Of a stretch of DNA of 64,000 nucleotides, positions 39,599-48,343 are shown piece by piece. The translations under genes and the position numbers were made by a program. The stretch's first letter is position 1. Each line of letters starts with the position of its first letter. The DNA is from Frederiksenia canicola (GTDB taxonomy: Bacteria; Pseudomonadota; Gammaproteobacteria; Enterobacterales; Pasteurellaceae): positions 868,740-932,739 of the forward strand of contig NZ_CP015029.1 of NCBI RefSeq assembly GCF_011455495.1, read 5' to 3'. The notes beneath the pieces are model-generated. The model had not been told where the DNA came from and did not search any database. It saw only the letters and a program-made list of their open reading frames with translations.

Positions 39599-40756
39599 TC
39601 AATTATTCAAAATATCAACAACAGCCAGTGCAGCTTGCGCATCGGCATTGCACTGGATTTGCTGATGAAGTTCAGTAAAACGCTGTTTTAACGCATTTTG
39701 CTGTTTGCGATGCTCTGGATCATCTGACAAATAAACGCTCAGTTGTTTAGCCAAGTTTTCAGGATTGCATTCATCTTGAATTAATTCAGGTACAAGCGGT
39801 GAGTTTGCGAGTAAATTTGGCAAAGAAATATAGTCAGTTTTTACTAATTTTTTCGCCAGCCAATAGGTTGTTGGTTTCATTTTATAACCTACAACCATTG
39901 GGGACTTACATAACATAGCTTCCAATGCTGCGGTTCCCGATGCGAGTAAAGTGGCTTCTGCTGCGATCATGGCTGAGCGAGCATTACCTTTAAGAATATG
40001 TACTTCAAGATCGGGGGCAACTTCTGCTTTGATAGCTTCAAATTGGGCGATACGGCTATCATTAACCAGAGGCACGAGAAATTGCAAGTGAGGAAATTGT
40101 GCTTTGAGTAATTTTGCTGTTTGTAAGAACGGCTCACTCAAAAAGCCTACTTCGCTACCACGACTCCCCACTAACATTGCCAAATAATGTTGATTTTCAT
40201 CTATGTTTAGTCGCTCGCAGGCTTCTTTACGGCTTGGTTTAAGTGGAATCGCATCTGCCATGGTATGTCCAACAAAACGGCAAGGTACGTTGAATTTATC
40301 GTAAAACGCCTTTTCAAAGGGGAGAAACGCTAGAACAAGATCCGTTGCACGGGCAATTTTATGTACCCGATTTTGCCGCCATGCCCACACCGATGGGCTA
40401 ACATAATGAATGGTTTTAATGCCATTGGCTTTGAGCTTTTCTTCTACACCGATGTTGAAATCAGGAGCATCGATACCGATGAAAATATCAGGTTTTAGCT
40501 CAAGCATCGTGTCGATCACTTGCTTGCGGCGTTTGAGCAAGCGGGGCAAGTGTTTTACCACTTCTGCCAGCCCCATTACAGCCAGTTCTTCCATATCAAA
40601 CAGTGTCTCACAGCCTGCGTGGAGCATCTGCTCCCCCGCTACGCCGATAAAACGAGCATTTGGATAGTGAACTTTCAAAGCTGAAATCAGGCCTGCACCT
40701 AAAATATCACCAGAAACTTCACCTGCCACAATGGCAATTAGAGGAGAATTTGTCAT
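39599..40756 (-). CDS. lpxB: Lipid-A-disaccharide synthase
   Basis: LpxB is a peripheral inner-membrane glycosyltransferase (GT19) that joins UDP-2,3-diacylglucosamine and lipid X to make the lipid A disaccharide. The start is the ATG 40754-40756 ([17 protein letters not shown]), with AAGGA upstream, giving 385 residues as in other bacteria. [44 protein letters not shown] and [21 protein letters not shown] are characteristic. Unusually it is not with lpxD-fabZ-lpxA but heads an operon with an EEP protein and cardiolipin synthase. One USS lies inside the gene (39792). Confidence 0.96.
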   Translation of the reverse strand: MTNSPLIAIVAGEVSGDILGAGLISALKVHYPNARFIGVAGEQMLHAGCETLFDMEELAVMGLAEVVKHLPRLLKRRKQVIDTMLELKPDIFIGIDAPDFNIGVEEKLKANGIKTIHYVSPSVWAWRQNRVHKIARATDLVLAFLPFEKAFYDKFNVPCRFVGHTMADAIPLKPSRKEACERLNIDENQHYLAMLVGSRGSEVGFLSEPFLQTAKLLKAQFPHLQFLVPLVNDSRIAQFEAIKAEVAPDLEVHILKGNARSAMIAAEATLLASGTAALEAMLCKSPMVVGYKMKPTTYWLAKKLVKTDYISLPNLLANSPLVPELIQDECNPENLAKQLSVYLSDDPEHRKQQNALKQRFTELHQQIQCNADAQAALAVVDILNN

Positions 40757-40839
40757 TAATTTTTCCTTTCCACAGGATCCCATTGATTCAATTTTTAAAC
40801 GATATGTAATTCTACACGCCAATTGAAGTAAATGTGATG

Positions 40840-40845
40840 TATAAT
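40840..40845 (+). promoter_or_regulatory. -10 element of the porin promoter
   Basis: TATAAT lies 46 bases upstream of the porin start codon. No good -35 is visible at standard spacing. Confidence 0.5.
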
Positions 40846-40890
40846 TCGACTAGAATAACTTATTTTTTACATTCTTTTCCGGAGAACATT

Positions 40891-41982
40891 ATGAAAAAAG
40901 ACCTTTTTGTTTTATCTGCACTTGCATTAGCAACGGCATCTTCTCAAGCATACACGTTATTAGAGAGCAAAGAAACAGGAACGAAAATTGACCTTACTGG
41001 TTCCGCTCGTTTAGTGTGGAAAAGCACCTCAGAAAAAGTTCATGCGAATGGTGAAACCCATAAAGAACATATTAATCACGCCGTTGCGAATAACGGCACA
41101 CGTTTTGGTTTTAAACTCAAACAAGAATTTGATGAAGACTTTTATGCATTAGGGCGAGTGGAATGGCGTTTCCGTGGTAAGGCACCTTCACAACACGATT
41201 TTGATGACATTTATACTCGTCAATTGTATGCAGGAATCGGTAGCTACACTTTTGGTGAATTGACGTATGGTCATCAATTTACCATTGCTGATGAAGTTAA
41301 GCAGACAGATTTAGGTAATACGTTAAGTTTGAGTGATGGCTTACTTAATGGCTTTGAACGTAAATCTATCCAATATGTTTACAACGTCATTGATGGTTTA
41401 AAATTTGGTGGTTTCTACGGCGATCACAGCAAGCGTAGTAGCAACGGTCTCGACCGTAAAAATAAACGTAAAGATGTGATGGGTGCAGGGGTAATTTATG
41501 ATTATAAATTTGCCGATAACCAACACGCACGTTTTGGTACAGGTATGACCCGTGAGCGTTCATTTAATCGTGATCATAGCTTATTTAACTACACTGCCTA
41601 CTCGTTTGGTACCGCTTACACTTATGGTAAAACGACCGTTGGTCTCGATTTAGAACGCGGTGAAACCAAAAACAAAGGTATTATTGGTAATAAAGATGTT
41701 CAGAAAGAAGTCCGTACGGTGCTTGAATACAAATTCATACCTGAATTGCGTGCTTACACCATGTACGCCTATAAAATGAATACACGTAATGTGGTAAATA
41801 GCCGCAAACAAGAAAATAAAACGCATCAATTTATGGTAGGAACGGAGTATTACTTTATTCCTAAATATGTGAAAGGTTTCGTTGAAGCTGCAACAAGCCG
41901 CACTAAGCAGAATATCAGTGGTGCAAATTCAAGCAAAACACGTGATAACGTTGTTGCTATTGGTGTACGTGCTTATTGGTAA
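40891..41982 (+). CDS. Outer-membrane porin, P2/OmpC-like
   Basis: This 363-residue protein starts at ATG 40891 (MKKDLFVLSALALATASSQA, signal peptide), preceded by GGAGA. After cleavage the mature protein opens with TLLESKETGTKIDLTGSARLVW, typical of Gram-negative porins of the Pasteurellaceae P2 type, and ends in VRAYW, the C-terminal aromatic recognised by the BAM complex. Alternating hydrophobic strands and the YTRQLYAGIGSYTFGELTYGHQ segment support a 16-strand barrel. The stop TAA is followed at once by TAACAAGCGGT, a second stop fused to a USS. The gene is monocistronic and probably highly expressed. Confidence 0.88.
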   Translation: MKKDLFVLSALALATASSQAYTLLESKETGTKIDLTGSARLVWKSTSEKVHANGETHKEHINHAVANNGTRFGFKLKQEFDEDFYALGRVEWRFRGKAPSQHDFDDIYTRQLYAGIGSYTFGELTYGHQFTIADEVKQTDLGNTLSLSDGLLNGFERKSIQYVYNVIDGLKFGGFYGDHSKRSSNGLDRKNKRKDVMGAGVIYDYKFADNQHARFGTGMTRERSFNRDHSLFNYTAYSFGTAYTYGKTTVGLDLERGETKNKGIIGNKDVQKEVRTVLEYKFIPELRAYTMYAYKMNTRNVVNSRKQENKTHQFMVGTEYYFIPKYVKGFVEAATSRTKQNISGANSSKTRDNVVAIGVRAYW

Positions 41983-42056
41983 TAACAAGCGGTCAGATCC
42001 CGCAACTTTTTTGCAAAAGTGGTCAAGAAATTGACCACTTTTATATTTTTTCGCAG

Positions 42057-42695
42057 TTACTTCTTCACTAAGAATAATACTGCATCCACATAGCGTTTCA
42101 CGAATTCACTGGTGGACCCCACATCGGAAAAGCCTTCGGCGTTGATTTGGTATTGTCCATTGACGAAAAATGCAGGGACGCCACGCACTTTAAATTCTTC
42201 CACACCTTGTTTTTGTTTATTGACTAAACCATTAACCGCAAAGCTGTCGATGCCACCGTCAAATTGTTCTGCAGTGACGCCGTGGTTTAAAAAAATCGCA
42301 CGAATATCGTCCATGGATTTCAATGCATCTTTCTGGGCGGCTTCAAACAACGCGGATTTGACTTTATCTTCTACGCCTAACGCCATCGCTAATGCCCACG
42401 CACGGGTTAAGTTTTCTGATTGACGACCTAAAAAATTAACGTGATATTGCACCAATGTCGCATCTTGTGGTAAACCATCTTTGATCGCCGCAGGGATTTT
42501 GTAACTCATCTCAAAATCGTAGCAGTGCGGGCAGTAGAATGAGAAAAACTCTACGACTTCTTTTTGTGCCGATGGCACTTGGCGGATTTGGCTGTATTCT
42601 TTACCCTCGTTGAAATCTGCTGCGATCACGCTGCTATTGACAGCGAAAAGCGCGGAAAGGGCGATAAACGTGCTTTTTAATGCTAATTTTTTCAT
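42057..42695 (-). CDS. dsbA: Thiol:disulfide interchange protein DsbA
   Basis: DsbA is the periplasmic oxidant that puts disulfide bonds into secreted proteins. The 212-residue protein has a signal peptide (cleavage near SVIAA), then the thioredoxin-fold active site FFSFYCPHCYDFEM with the CPHC pair near residues 56-59, the helical insert, and the cis-Pro loop VRGVPAFFVNGQY near 170. The mobAB, yihD, dsbA neighbourhood is the same as in E. coli, where srkA lies between yihD and dsbA; that gene is missing here. dsbA follows yihD on the same strand after about 40 bases. Confidence 0.95.
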   Translation of the reverse strand: MKKLALKSTFIALSALFAVNSSVIAADFNEGKEYSQIRQVPSAQKEVVEFFSFYCPHCYDFEMSYKIPAAIKDGLPQDATLVQYHVNFLGRQSENLTRAWALAMALGVEDKVKSALFEAAQKDALKSMDDIRAIFLNHGVTAEQFDGGIDSFAVNGLVNKQKQGVEEFKVRGVPAFFVNGQYQINAEGFSDVGSTSEFVKRYVDAVLFLVKK

Positions 42696-42734
42696 TGTTA
42701 CCTCAATATAAATGAATGCTGCTTTTGGACAACG

Positions 42735-43004
42735 TTAGTCCTGTAAAATTCCACGTGCTTTGAGTAAAGCGGTTTTAAAATCGTCTTCGTAATCTTTTTT
42801 TAAACCAGGGATCACTTCTGTTTTGTCTTTGCCCCGCATTTTGAGCTGATAAATCAGCACTTCATCACGCAACGCCTCTAAATTGTTCGGCTCACCTACC
42901 TCTTCAGCGATTTTATGTAATAAATCAAGTAGATGCAGATCGGGCTCATTTCGCCAGTGTTCACCCAGTAGTTCAAGGACTTCGTCTAAACGTTTACATT
43001 TCAT
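42735..43004 (-). CDS. yihD: YihD-like protein (DUF1040)
   Basis: This 89-residue cytoplasmic protein starts at ATG 43002-43004 (MKCKRLDEVLELLGEHW); a longer in-frame form is not conserved. The length equals E. coli YihD (89). HLLDLLHKIAEEVGE and EVLIYQLKMRGKDKTEVIPGLKKDYE, cited in part, match the family. The function is unknown. It lies between mobAB (divergent) and dsbA (same strand downstream), the same order as in E. coli, and may be co-transcribed with dsbA. Confidence 0.88.
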   Translation of the reverse strand: MKCKRLDEVLELLGEHWRNEPDLHLLDLLHKIAEEVGEPNNLEALRDEVLIYQLKMRGKDKTEVIPGLKKDYEDDFKTALLKARGILQD

Positions 43005-43084
43005 TTTGTTACCTAAAAAATTTGGAAAAAACTGGGCGAAATCATATACTTTTAGTTCGCATTTTGCAAAAACAAGGGAAAAAA

Positions 43085-44185
43085 ATGGCACAAATAAATT
43101 CAGTGACGGCAGTGATTTTATCAGGCGGTTTAGCTCGCCGTTTTGGCGGGGTGGAAAAGGGCTTACAGCGGTTTAATGGCAAGCCGATGATTTCCCATAT
43201 TATTGAGCGACTTTCTCCACAGGTTTGCAAAATTGTGTTGAATATCAACCGTTTGCATGATGTGTATCACGCTCAATATCCTGATATTCCAACCTACTCA
43301 GACGATCTTGATGGCTTTCAAGGGGCGTTAAGTGGAATGCTGTCGGGCTTTCGACAGTTGGAAGGTGATTATCTGCTGTTTGTGTCGTGCGATAGCCCCT
43401 TCGTGCCAACCAATTTAGTACAAAAACTGGCAACTGCCTTGCGAATTAACGATGCTCAAATCGCTTACGCCCACGATGGCGAGAAAGCTCACCCAACTTT
43501 TGCCCTTATTCACCGTTCAATTTCACCTGCGTTGGCGGATTATTTAGCTCAAGGCGAACGCCGTCTGCTGCAGTTTTTTCAATCGCAAAAGAGTGTGGCG
43601 GTGGATTTCTCCGAACAGCCCGATGCCTTTCAAAATTTCAATAGTGCCGAGCAACTGGCAAGCGGTCAGATTTCGGTAAAATTTTGCAAACCGCTACTGG
43701 CGATAACGGGCTACAGTGGTACGGGTAAAACCACATTGTTGGAAAAATTGATCCCCGCTCTCAAGCAAAAAGGCGTACAGGTGGGGCTGATTAAACATTC
43801 ACATCATCATGTTGATGTGGATAAAGCGGGCAAAGACAGCCACCGTCTGCGCTTAGCGGGGGCGAATCCCACGATGATTGTGTGCGATCAACGCTGGGCA
43901 ATGATGGTGGAAACAGATGAGCTTGCCGATTTTCAGCATTTAACTGAGCAATTTCGCGATCAAAATGTCGATCTGATTTTGGTGGAGGGCTTTAAACACG
44001 AAGGCTTACCGAAGATCCAACTGCATCGCCAAGATCTCGATAAGCCTTTACCTGAATTAGACGAATTTACCATCGCAACGGCGACCGATTATCCGCTTGA
44101 ACGGGAAAACCGCTTAGATATCAATAATATCGAGCAAATTTCTGATTTTGTGTCCCGCTATTTGCAAAATTTTTGCCGTAACTGA
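43085..44185 (+). CDS. mobAB: MobA-MobB fusion: molybdenum cofactor guanylyltransferase and adaptor
   Basis: This is a single 366-residue protein where E. coli has two. Residues 1 to about 188 are MobA, which attaches GMP to molybdopterin: AVILSGGLARRFGGVEKGLQ is the GTP-binding start and FVSCDSPFVP a catalytic motif. From about residue 204 the MobB GTPase-like adaptor begins, with P-loop ITGYSGTGKTTLLEKL and KHSHHHVDVDKAGKDS. The linker, residues about 192-202 (ASGQISVKFCK), is encoded by an extended USS (43658-43690), as if an intergenic USS had been turned into coding sequence. The start is the ATG at 43085; upstream in-frame codons are not conserved. Divergent from yihD. Confidence 0.93.
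   Translation: MAQINSVTAVILSGGLARRFGGVEKGLQRFNGKPMISHIIERLSPQVCKIVLNINRLHDVYHAQYPDIPTYSDDLDGFQGALSGMLSGFRQLEGDYLLFVSCDSPFVPTNLVQKLATALRINDAQIAYAHDGEKAHPTFALIHRSISPALADYLAQGERRLLQFFQSQKSVAVDFSEQPDAFQNFNSAEQLASGQISVKFCKPLLAITGYSGTGKTTLLEKLIPALKQKGVQVGLIKHSHHHVDVDKAGKDSHRLRLAGANPTMIVCDQRWAMMVETDELADFQHLTEQFRDQNVDLILVEGFKHEGLPKIQLHRQDLDKPLPELDEFTIATATDYPLERENRLDINNIEQISDFVSRYLQNFCRN
43658..43690 (+). repeat. Extended USS forming the MobA-MobB linker
   Basis: GCAAGCGGTCAGATTTCGGT is followed by AAAATTTTGCAAA, the same spacing as intergenic extended USS such as 650-681. It is read in frame as the interdomain linker. Confidence 0.85.
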
Positions 44186-44196
44186 CCGCTTGTCGT

Positions 44197-45660
44197 TTAA
44201 AACTGCTTACTTAAATCAATAAAGACACGGTGTTTATCGTAAGTATAGAACGAGTGGTTGCTCTTTGTTTTGGTGAAGCTATAGGTTAAACGAGGGGTAA
44301 TGCCCCAGTAATGGATTGCTCGGTGCCAAATAGAGGATGTGATGCCGTACTCTTTATTTCGTTGAGTAATATTGAATATCGGCATTGGACCTTTGTAGTT
44401 TTTCTGAGCCGCACTCAATGAGATTCGAGTCGATAATCCTTTACCCCATTCTTGCCCCCAGCCTAGACTAACCCCACGGCGTAAAAAGCTGTCGTCGGCA
44501 TCTCGAGTAGAAGTACGATTGTAGTTTACGCCACCAAACCAGTATTGTTTGGCACTGGCAAGGTAAACTAAACTGGTTGATACAAAGTGGTAATTGCCAT
44601 TGAGATGTTTACGGGCTACATAGCGTTGTTCTCCGTATTCATAGTTCGCATTAAGTTGCCATTTTGGGGATAACCAGTAATTGAATTCAGCAGTTGCACC
44701 GCGATTCTTAGAGAAACGTTTTAACGTTTCGTTTGTGCTTGATCCACCTGCGTAGAGCGTTTGTTCCATAAATGGTAAAATCACGAACACTGATTTGGCA
44801 TTTTGGTAACCTAATCCTAAGCTGCTACGCAATGACATTTCGTTATATTTTTTGTTGTTCCAGTAGTATTTTCCATTGGTATCCAAACGTAGCTCGTTGA
44901 AAAAGCCGTTTCCCCAAGACCATTTTTTTCCAATATTGAAATTGAAGCCAACACCTTGTGCGGATTCTGATTTTGGTGGTGTCCAGTTACCATACGTGGT
45001 TCCCGCTTTCGGGGCGTTATTGATGTTTGGATCGTTAAGATAAGTTAAACCACCATTAAATGACCAATGGTCACGTTTCTGAATGGCATTTAGGTAATCA
45101 TCACTGATTTGTTGTATAACAGGATATGGCTCAGAACGTAATTTCTTGAACTGTCCTTCTGCGGCATCTAATTCACTGTTTTCAAATAAAGTGATTGCCA
45201 GTTGTAAACGAGCTTCTAAAATTTCAGGTTTAGCAGCAACTAATTCACGGTATAAACGAATGGATTGACTATAGTTTTCTGCTTTTTTGGCTAAGATAGC
45301 TTCCGCCCATTTTGTTAAGAGTGGATCGTGGAAGGCGGGAGGAATTTGCTGATAAATAGGAAAAAGTAAGGCGACATTATCCGCATTTCGTTGCATAACC
45401 GCGGGGATCAAGGCTCGAATAACTAAATCAGGGTGGTTTGCGAGTTCTTCTTTAGACATCGAAATTGAGTTTTCTTTTGCCGCAGCGGCAGACTGGGATG
45501 TAGATACTTTAGGTCTTTCGGGCTCTTTCATTTCATATTCGCTTTGTAAGCGACGGTCGTCCAAACGTTCTACGGCTCGCTCACGTTGCTGCTTAGTTAG
45601 CTCAGCATAAGTATTGGCTGAGAAAATCAGCACGAAAGTGGAAAGTAATATTTTATTCAT
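44197..45660 (-). CDS. Surface lipoprotein assembly modulator (Slam, DUF560)
   Basis: Slam proteins are outer-membrane translocators that move specific lipoproteins or secreted haem/transferrin-binding proteins to the cell surface. This 487-residue protein has a signal peptide (cleavage near TYA|E), an N-terminal helical TPR-like domain (about 75-205, with AEAILAKKAENYSQSIRLYR and ARLQLAITLFENSELDAAEG), and a C-terminal barrel from about 215 ending in DLSKQF with the terminal Phe. HWSFNGGLTYLNDPNINNAP begins the barrel. No likely client lipoprotein or TonB receptor is adjacent; neighbours are mobAB and a HAD phosphatase. The client is therefore unknown. Confidence 0.85.
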   Translation of the reverse strand: MNKILLSTFVLIFSANTYAELTKQQRERAVERLDDRRLQSEYEMKEPERPKVSTSQSAAAAKENSISMSKEELANHPDLVIRALIPAVMQRNADNVALLFPIYQQIPPAFHDPLLTKWAEAILAKKAENYSQSIRLYRELVAAKPEILEARLQLAITLFENSELDAAEGQFKKLRSEPYPVIQQISDDYLNAIQKRDHWSFNGGLTYLNDPNINNAPKAGTTYGNWTPPKSESAQGVGFNFNIGKKWSWGNGFFNELRLDTNGKYYWNNKKYNEMSLRSSLGLGYQNAKSVFVILPFMEQTLYAGGSSTNETLKRFSKNRGATAEFNYWLSPKWQLNANYEYGEQRYVARKHLNGNYHFVSTSLVYLASAKQYWFGGVNYNRTSTRDADDSFLRRGVSLGWGQEWGKGLSTRISLSAAQKNYKGPMPIFNITQRNKEYGITSSIWHRAIHYWGITPRLTYSFTKTKSNHSFYTYDKHRVFIDLSKQF

Positions 45661-45702
45661 TATTTGTCTCTCTTTTTACAACGAGTGATTTTTTGATATC
45701 AC

Positions 45703-45727
45703 AAAAATGGGCGTATATAGAACGCCC
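45703..45727 (-). terminator. Terminator after the HAD gene
   Basis: On the minus strand GGGCGT (45722-45727) pairs with ACGCCC (45709-45714), followed by ATTTTT. It lies between the HAD phosphatase and Slam. Confidence 0.6.
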
Positions 45728-45771
45728 GCTTTGTCCAGATGAGAATAGTTTACATTTGATTGATGAAATAA

Positions 45772-46581
45772 TCAAAGAACCTTCAGTTTTTTAAGTGCCG
45801 CTAAAATACCATCTTGTTCAATTGGTAAGGTGACATAATCTGCTACGGCTTTGAGTTCTTCCTCGCCATTTCCCATTGCAATGCCGTATCCAACGGTTGC
45901 TAACATTTCTAAATCATTTAAGCCATCGCCAAATGCCATCGCGTTTTCCATCTGGATATTGAAATAATTCAGTACGTCCTTGATCCCTTTAGCTTTAGAA
46001 TTTTCTTTTTTCAGTAAGTCAACAGAATATTTATGCCAACGGACTTCTTTGAAATCATCTTCCAATAAACCAGAACCAATGACTTCTTGTGTTCGTTCTT
46101 GTGGGAAGAAGGCGAGTAGTTGCAGTATTTTGTGATCAAGATAAAAATTCGGATCGACAATATAGTCTTCTTTAATTGGACGTAGCGATTTTTCAACTTC
46201 TGCTGTGTTTTTTGATACGGCAATTTCCTCAATACTGACGAAGCCATACTCAATTTGCAGTGCTTTGAGTTTTTCTAAGGCTCTCTCAATCCGCTCAGTA
46301 GTTAGTGGGTATTGACTAATAATATCGCCTTGATAGATGTTGTATTGCCCATTTGTGGTGACAAAAAGTTCAAACCCCTGTGGATTTAATAATGGCTGAA
46401 TCGCTTTGGGAAATGCGCCTAAGGCTCTACCCGTCGCAATCGCAGGAATAATGCCTTTGGATTTTAACTGTGGGATAACCTGCTCAAAAATGGAGTCGGG
46501 AATGCGGCATTCTTTTTTGTAATATAAGGTTTCGTCAATATCAAAGAAGACGATTTTTATAGGGTGAGTTAATGCTTTCAT
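45772..46581 (-). CDS. HAD-superfamily (Cof-type) phosphatase
   Basis: This 269-residue cytoplasmic HAD hydrolase of the Cof/IIB subfamily includes phosphatases of sugar phosphates and flavin or PLP precursors. Motif I is FFDIDETLYYKK with the nucleophilic Asp near residues 12-14, motif II is ATGRALGAFP, the Lys of motif III is in the KENSKAKGI region, and motif IV is AFGDGLNDLEML. The cap domain lies between about 85 and 190. The substrate cannot be read from sequence. GGAG lies before the ATG. It is divergent from comF. Confidence 0.88.
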   Translation of the reverse strand: MKALTHPIKIVFFDIDETLYYKKECRIPDSIFEQVIPQLKSKGIIPAIATGRALGAFPKAIQPLLNPQGFELFVTTNGQYNIYQGDIISQYPLTTERIERALEKLKALQIEYGFVSIEEIAVSKNTAEVEKSLRPIKEDYIVDPNFYLDHKILQLLAFFPQERTQEVIGSGLLEDDFKEVRWHKYSVDLLKKENSKAKGIKDVLNYFNIQMENAMAFGDGLNDLEMLATVGYGIAMGNGEEELKAVADYVTLPIEQDGILAALKKLKVL

Positions 46582-46617
46582 TGTTTCTCCTTTAGTACAA
46601 TGGAAATGATTTTACTC

Positions 46618-46640
46618 TTTTTTCGATCTGTGTCGCAAAA
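46618..46640. promoter_or_regulatory. CRP-S (Sxy-dependent competence) site upstream of comF
   Basis: It is the same 23-base sequence as upstream of ligE, with TTCGA-N6-TCGCA at its centre. The centre lies about 77 bases before the comF ATG, the same distance as in ligE. Confidence 0.8.
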
Positions 46641-46705
46641 ATTGACAAAATTTATTTCAGAAAAATTGATAGAGTGCAAAAACGGTTTTCTAAAAGGCGT
46701 GAGCT

Positions 46706-47383
46706 ATGAATTTTTCTCGATTTCGCTGTTTCCACTGTCAGCAGACACTTGCGATTAGTTCCCATGGATTCTGTTGTCGTTGTGTAAAGTTATTGGAACG
46801 TTCAAACTACTGTGGACATTGCGGTTCCCCTTTGTTAGAAAATGACCACAGTTGTGGAAATTGCCTACAAAATGAGCCGAAATGGCACCATATTGTGCAA
46901 ATTTCTGCCTATAAGTCACCGCTTGCGGAGTGGATTCATCGCTTCAAATTTCAGCATCAGCATTATTTAGATTTCGCTCTTGCTCGGCTACTACTGCTTG
47001 CGATTTATCAAGCAAGACGCACTCATCATTTATGTCTACCCGACGTCATTTTGCCTGTGCCACTTTTCTGGAAACGCCAATGGAAGCGGGGCTACAATCA
47101 AGCAGAACTTATCGCCGAACCGCTCTCAAAATGGCTCGATATTCCGTTGGATTGTCACAGTTTAAAACGGGTACGGGCAACCATTCCACAGAAAGAACTA
47201 ACTGCCGTCCAACGCCGCAAAAATCTGCAACATGCCTTTAAATATGAACCTATTGAGCCTTACCAGCGAGTTGCGATTGTGGATGATGTGGTCACCACAG
47301 GTTCCACGATCAATGCTATTTGTTTGGCATTACTCAAGCAAGGGGTCAAAGATATTCAGGTTTGGACGTTGGCTAGAGCGTAA
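46706..47383 (+). CDS. comF: Competence protein ComF
   Basis: ComF is a cytoplasmic competence protein with a phosphoribosyltransferase-like domain that is needed for efficient transformation. The 225-residue protein has an N-terminal zinc ribbon (CFHCQ, CCRCV, CGHCGSP and CGNC Cys pairs within residues 8-55), LPVPLFWKRQWKRGYNQAELIAE near 115-137, and the PRPP-binding motif VAIVDDVVTTGSTI near 192-205. In H. influenzae it is the last gene of comABCDEF; here it stands alone, with its own CRP-S box, and the other com genes are elsewhere. Confidence 0.93.
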   Translation: MNFSRFRCFHCQQTLAISSHGFCCRCVKLLERSNYCGHCGSPLLENDHSCGNCLQNEPKWHHIVQISAYKSPLAEWIHRFKFQHQHYLDFALARLLLLAIYQARRTHHLCLPDVILPVPLFWKRQWKRGYNQAELIAEPLSKWLDIPLDCHSLKRVRATIPQKELTAVQRRKNLQHAFKYEPIEPYQRVAIVDDVVTTGSTINAICLALLKQGVKDIQVWTLARA

Positions 47384-47463
47384 TGTTCACAAAATCAAGG
47401 AGCAAAATTTGAATAGCGCCGATTAGAGATTATTCGGGTAAATGTCCATTCCGATATCTTCGG

Positions 47464-48267
47464 TTAAGCCTTTTTCCAAAATAATTTTTCGCTGTTTTGC
47501 CAGATGGTTTCAGCGATCTGCTCAGGCGTTTCTCGGCGGAGTTCACATAAGGTGTTAAACGTCACGACTAATCGCTCGGGGCGGTTTGGTTCGCCTTGAA
47601 AACCAAAAACAGGCATATCAGGGCTATCCGTTTCTAACAGCAACATCTCCAACGGCAATTTGCGAATAGCTTCGCGGGTTTTGTTGGCTCGTTGGTAAGT
47701 GATAGTGCCGCCGACACCAATTTTATAACCGAGATCGACAAAGCGTTTGGCTTGATCGTAACTCCCCGCAAAACCATGCACTACGCCCGCTTGGCGAAGT
47801 TGGGCTTTTTTCAGAAAGACCGAAAGCTGATCGTGGCTTTTGCGAGAATGCAAATTTACGGGCAGATCATACCGCTTGGCGAGAGCCAACTGTGTTTCCA
47901 AAAATTCACACTGTTTCTGCCACAAGGTTGGCGTGGATACAGACTCAACACCTCGCTCTAGTCCGATTTCTGCAATCGCAGTGCAATGGGGATCTCGTTC
48001 ACTTAGGCGTTTTTCCAATAAATCTAAATCGGCTTGCTGATGCTGTTCAATATAGAGTGGATGGAGCCCTAAACCATAGACGATATGATTCGGTTCTAAG
48101 CGACTACAAGCGGTCACTTTCTCGAAATTTTTTGCGAATATTGCCACAACAAGAATGCGCTCAACTCCCATAGTTTGGGCATTTGTAAGTAGCTCTGGGA
48201 TCGTGAGTTGAAGATCATCTGCGAGATAGTCGAGATGAGTATGAGTATCGAAAAAACGGATAGGCAT
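47464..48267 (-). CDS. yjjV: TatD-family metal hydrolase YjjV
   Basis: This 267-residue metal-dependent hydrolase of the TatD family (TIM barrel) probably has DNase activity like its relatives. The start is the ATG 48265-48267 (MPIRFFDTHTHLDYL); the upstream in-frame extension crosses a USS and is not conserved. The metal ligands appear in FDTHTHLDYL, AEIGLE, LHSRKSHDQL and the late LLLETDSPDMP. LAKRYDLPVNLHSRKSHD and VVHGFAGSYDQAKRFVDLGY follow E. coli YjjV more closely than TatD or YcfH. A USS lies inside (48106), and a strong hairpin lies upstream. Confidence 0.9.
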   Translation of the reverse strand: MPIRFFDTHTHLDYLADDLQLTIPELLTNAQTMGVERILVVAIFAKNFEKVTACSRLEPNHIVYGLGLHPLYIEQHQQADLDLLEKRLSERDPHCTAIAEIGLERGVESVSTPTLWQKQCEFLETQLALAKRYDLPVNLHSRKSHDQLSVFLKKAQLRQAGVVHGFAGSYDQAKRFVDLGYKIGVGGTITYQRANKTREAIRKLPLEMLLLETDSPDMPVFGFQGEPNRPERLVVTFNTLCELRRETPEQIAETIWQNSEKLFWKKA

Positions 48268-48307
48268 TTGCAAAAAATGTTGAGAAAGTGACCGCTTGTA
48301 AAAAGAT

Positions 48308-48330
48308 AAGGGCGTAGTCGCTACGCCCTT
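48308..48330 (-). terminator. Terminator after cstA
   Basis: A perfect 10-bp stem AAGGGCGTAG / CTACGCCCTT with a 3-base loop lies between the cstA stop codon and yjjV. The USS at 48291-48299 follows it. Confidence 0.75.
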
Positions 48331-48343
48331 TATGAGAGATGGA

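Noticed and set aside
45672-45706. CRP-like GTGAT ... ATCAC upstream of the Slam gene
   Set aside because: Half-site spacing is wrong for CRP (8 instead of 6 bases between the inner parts).
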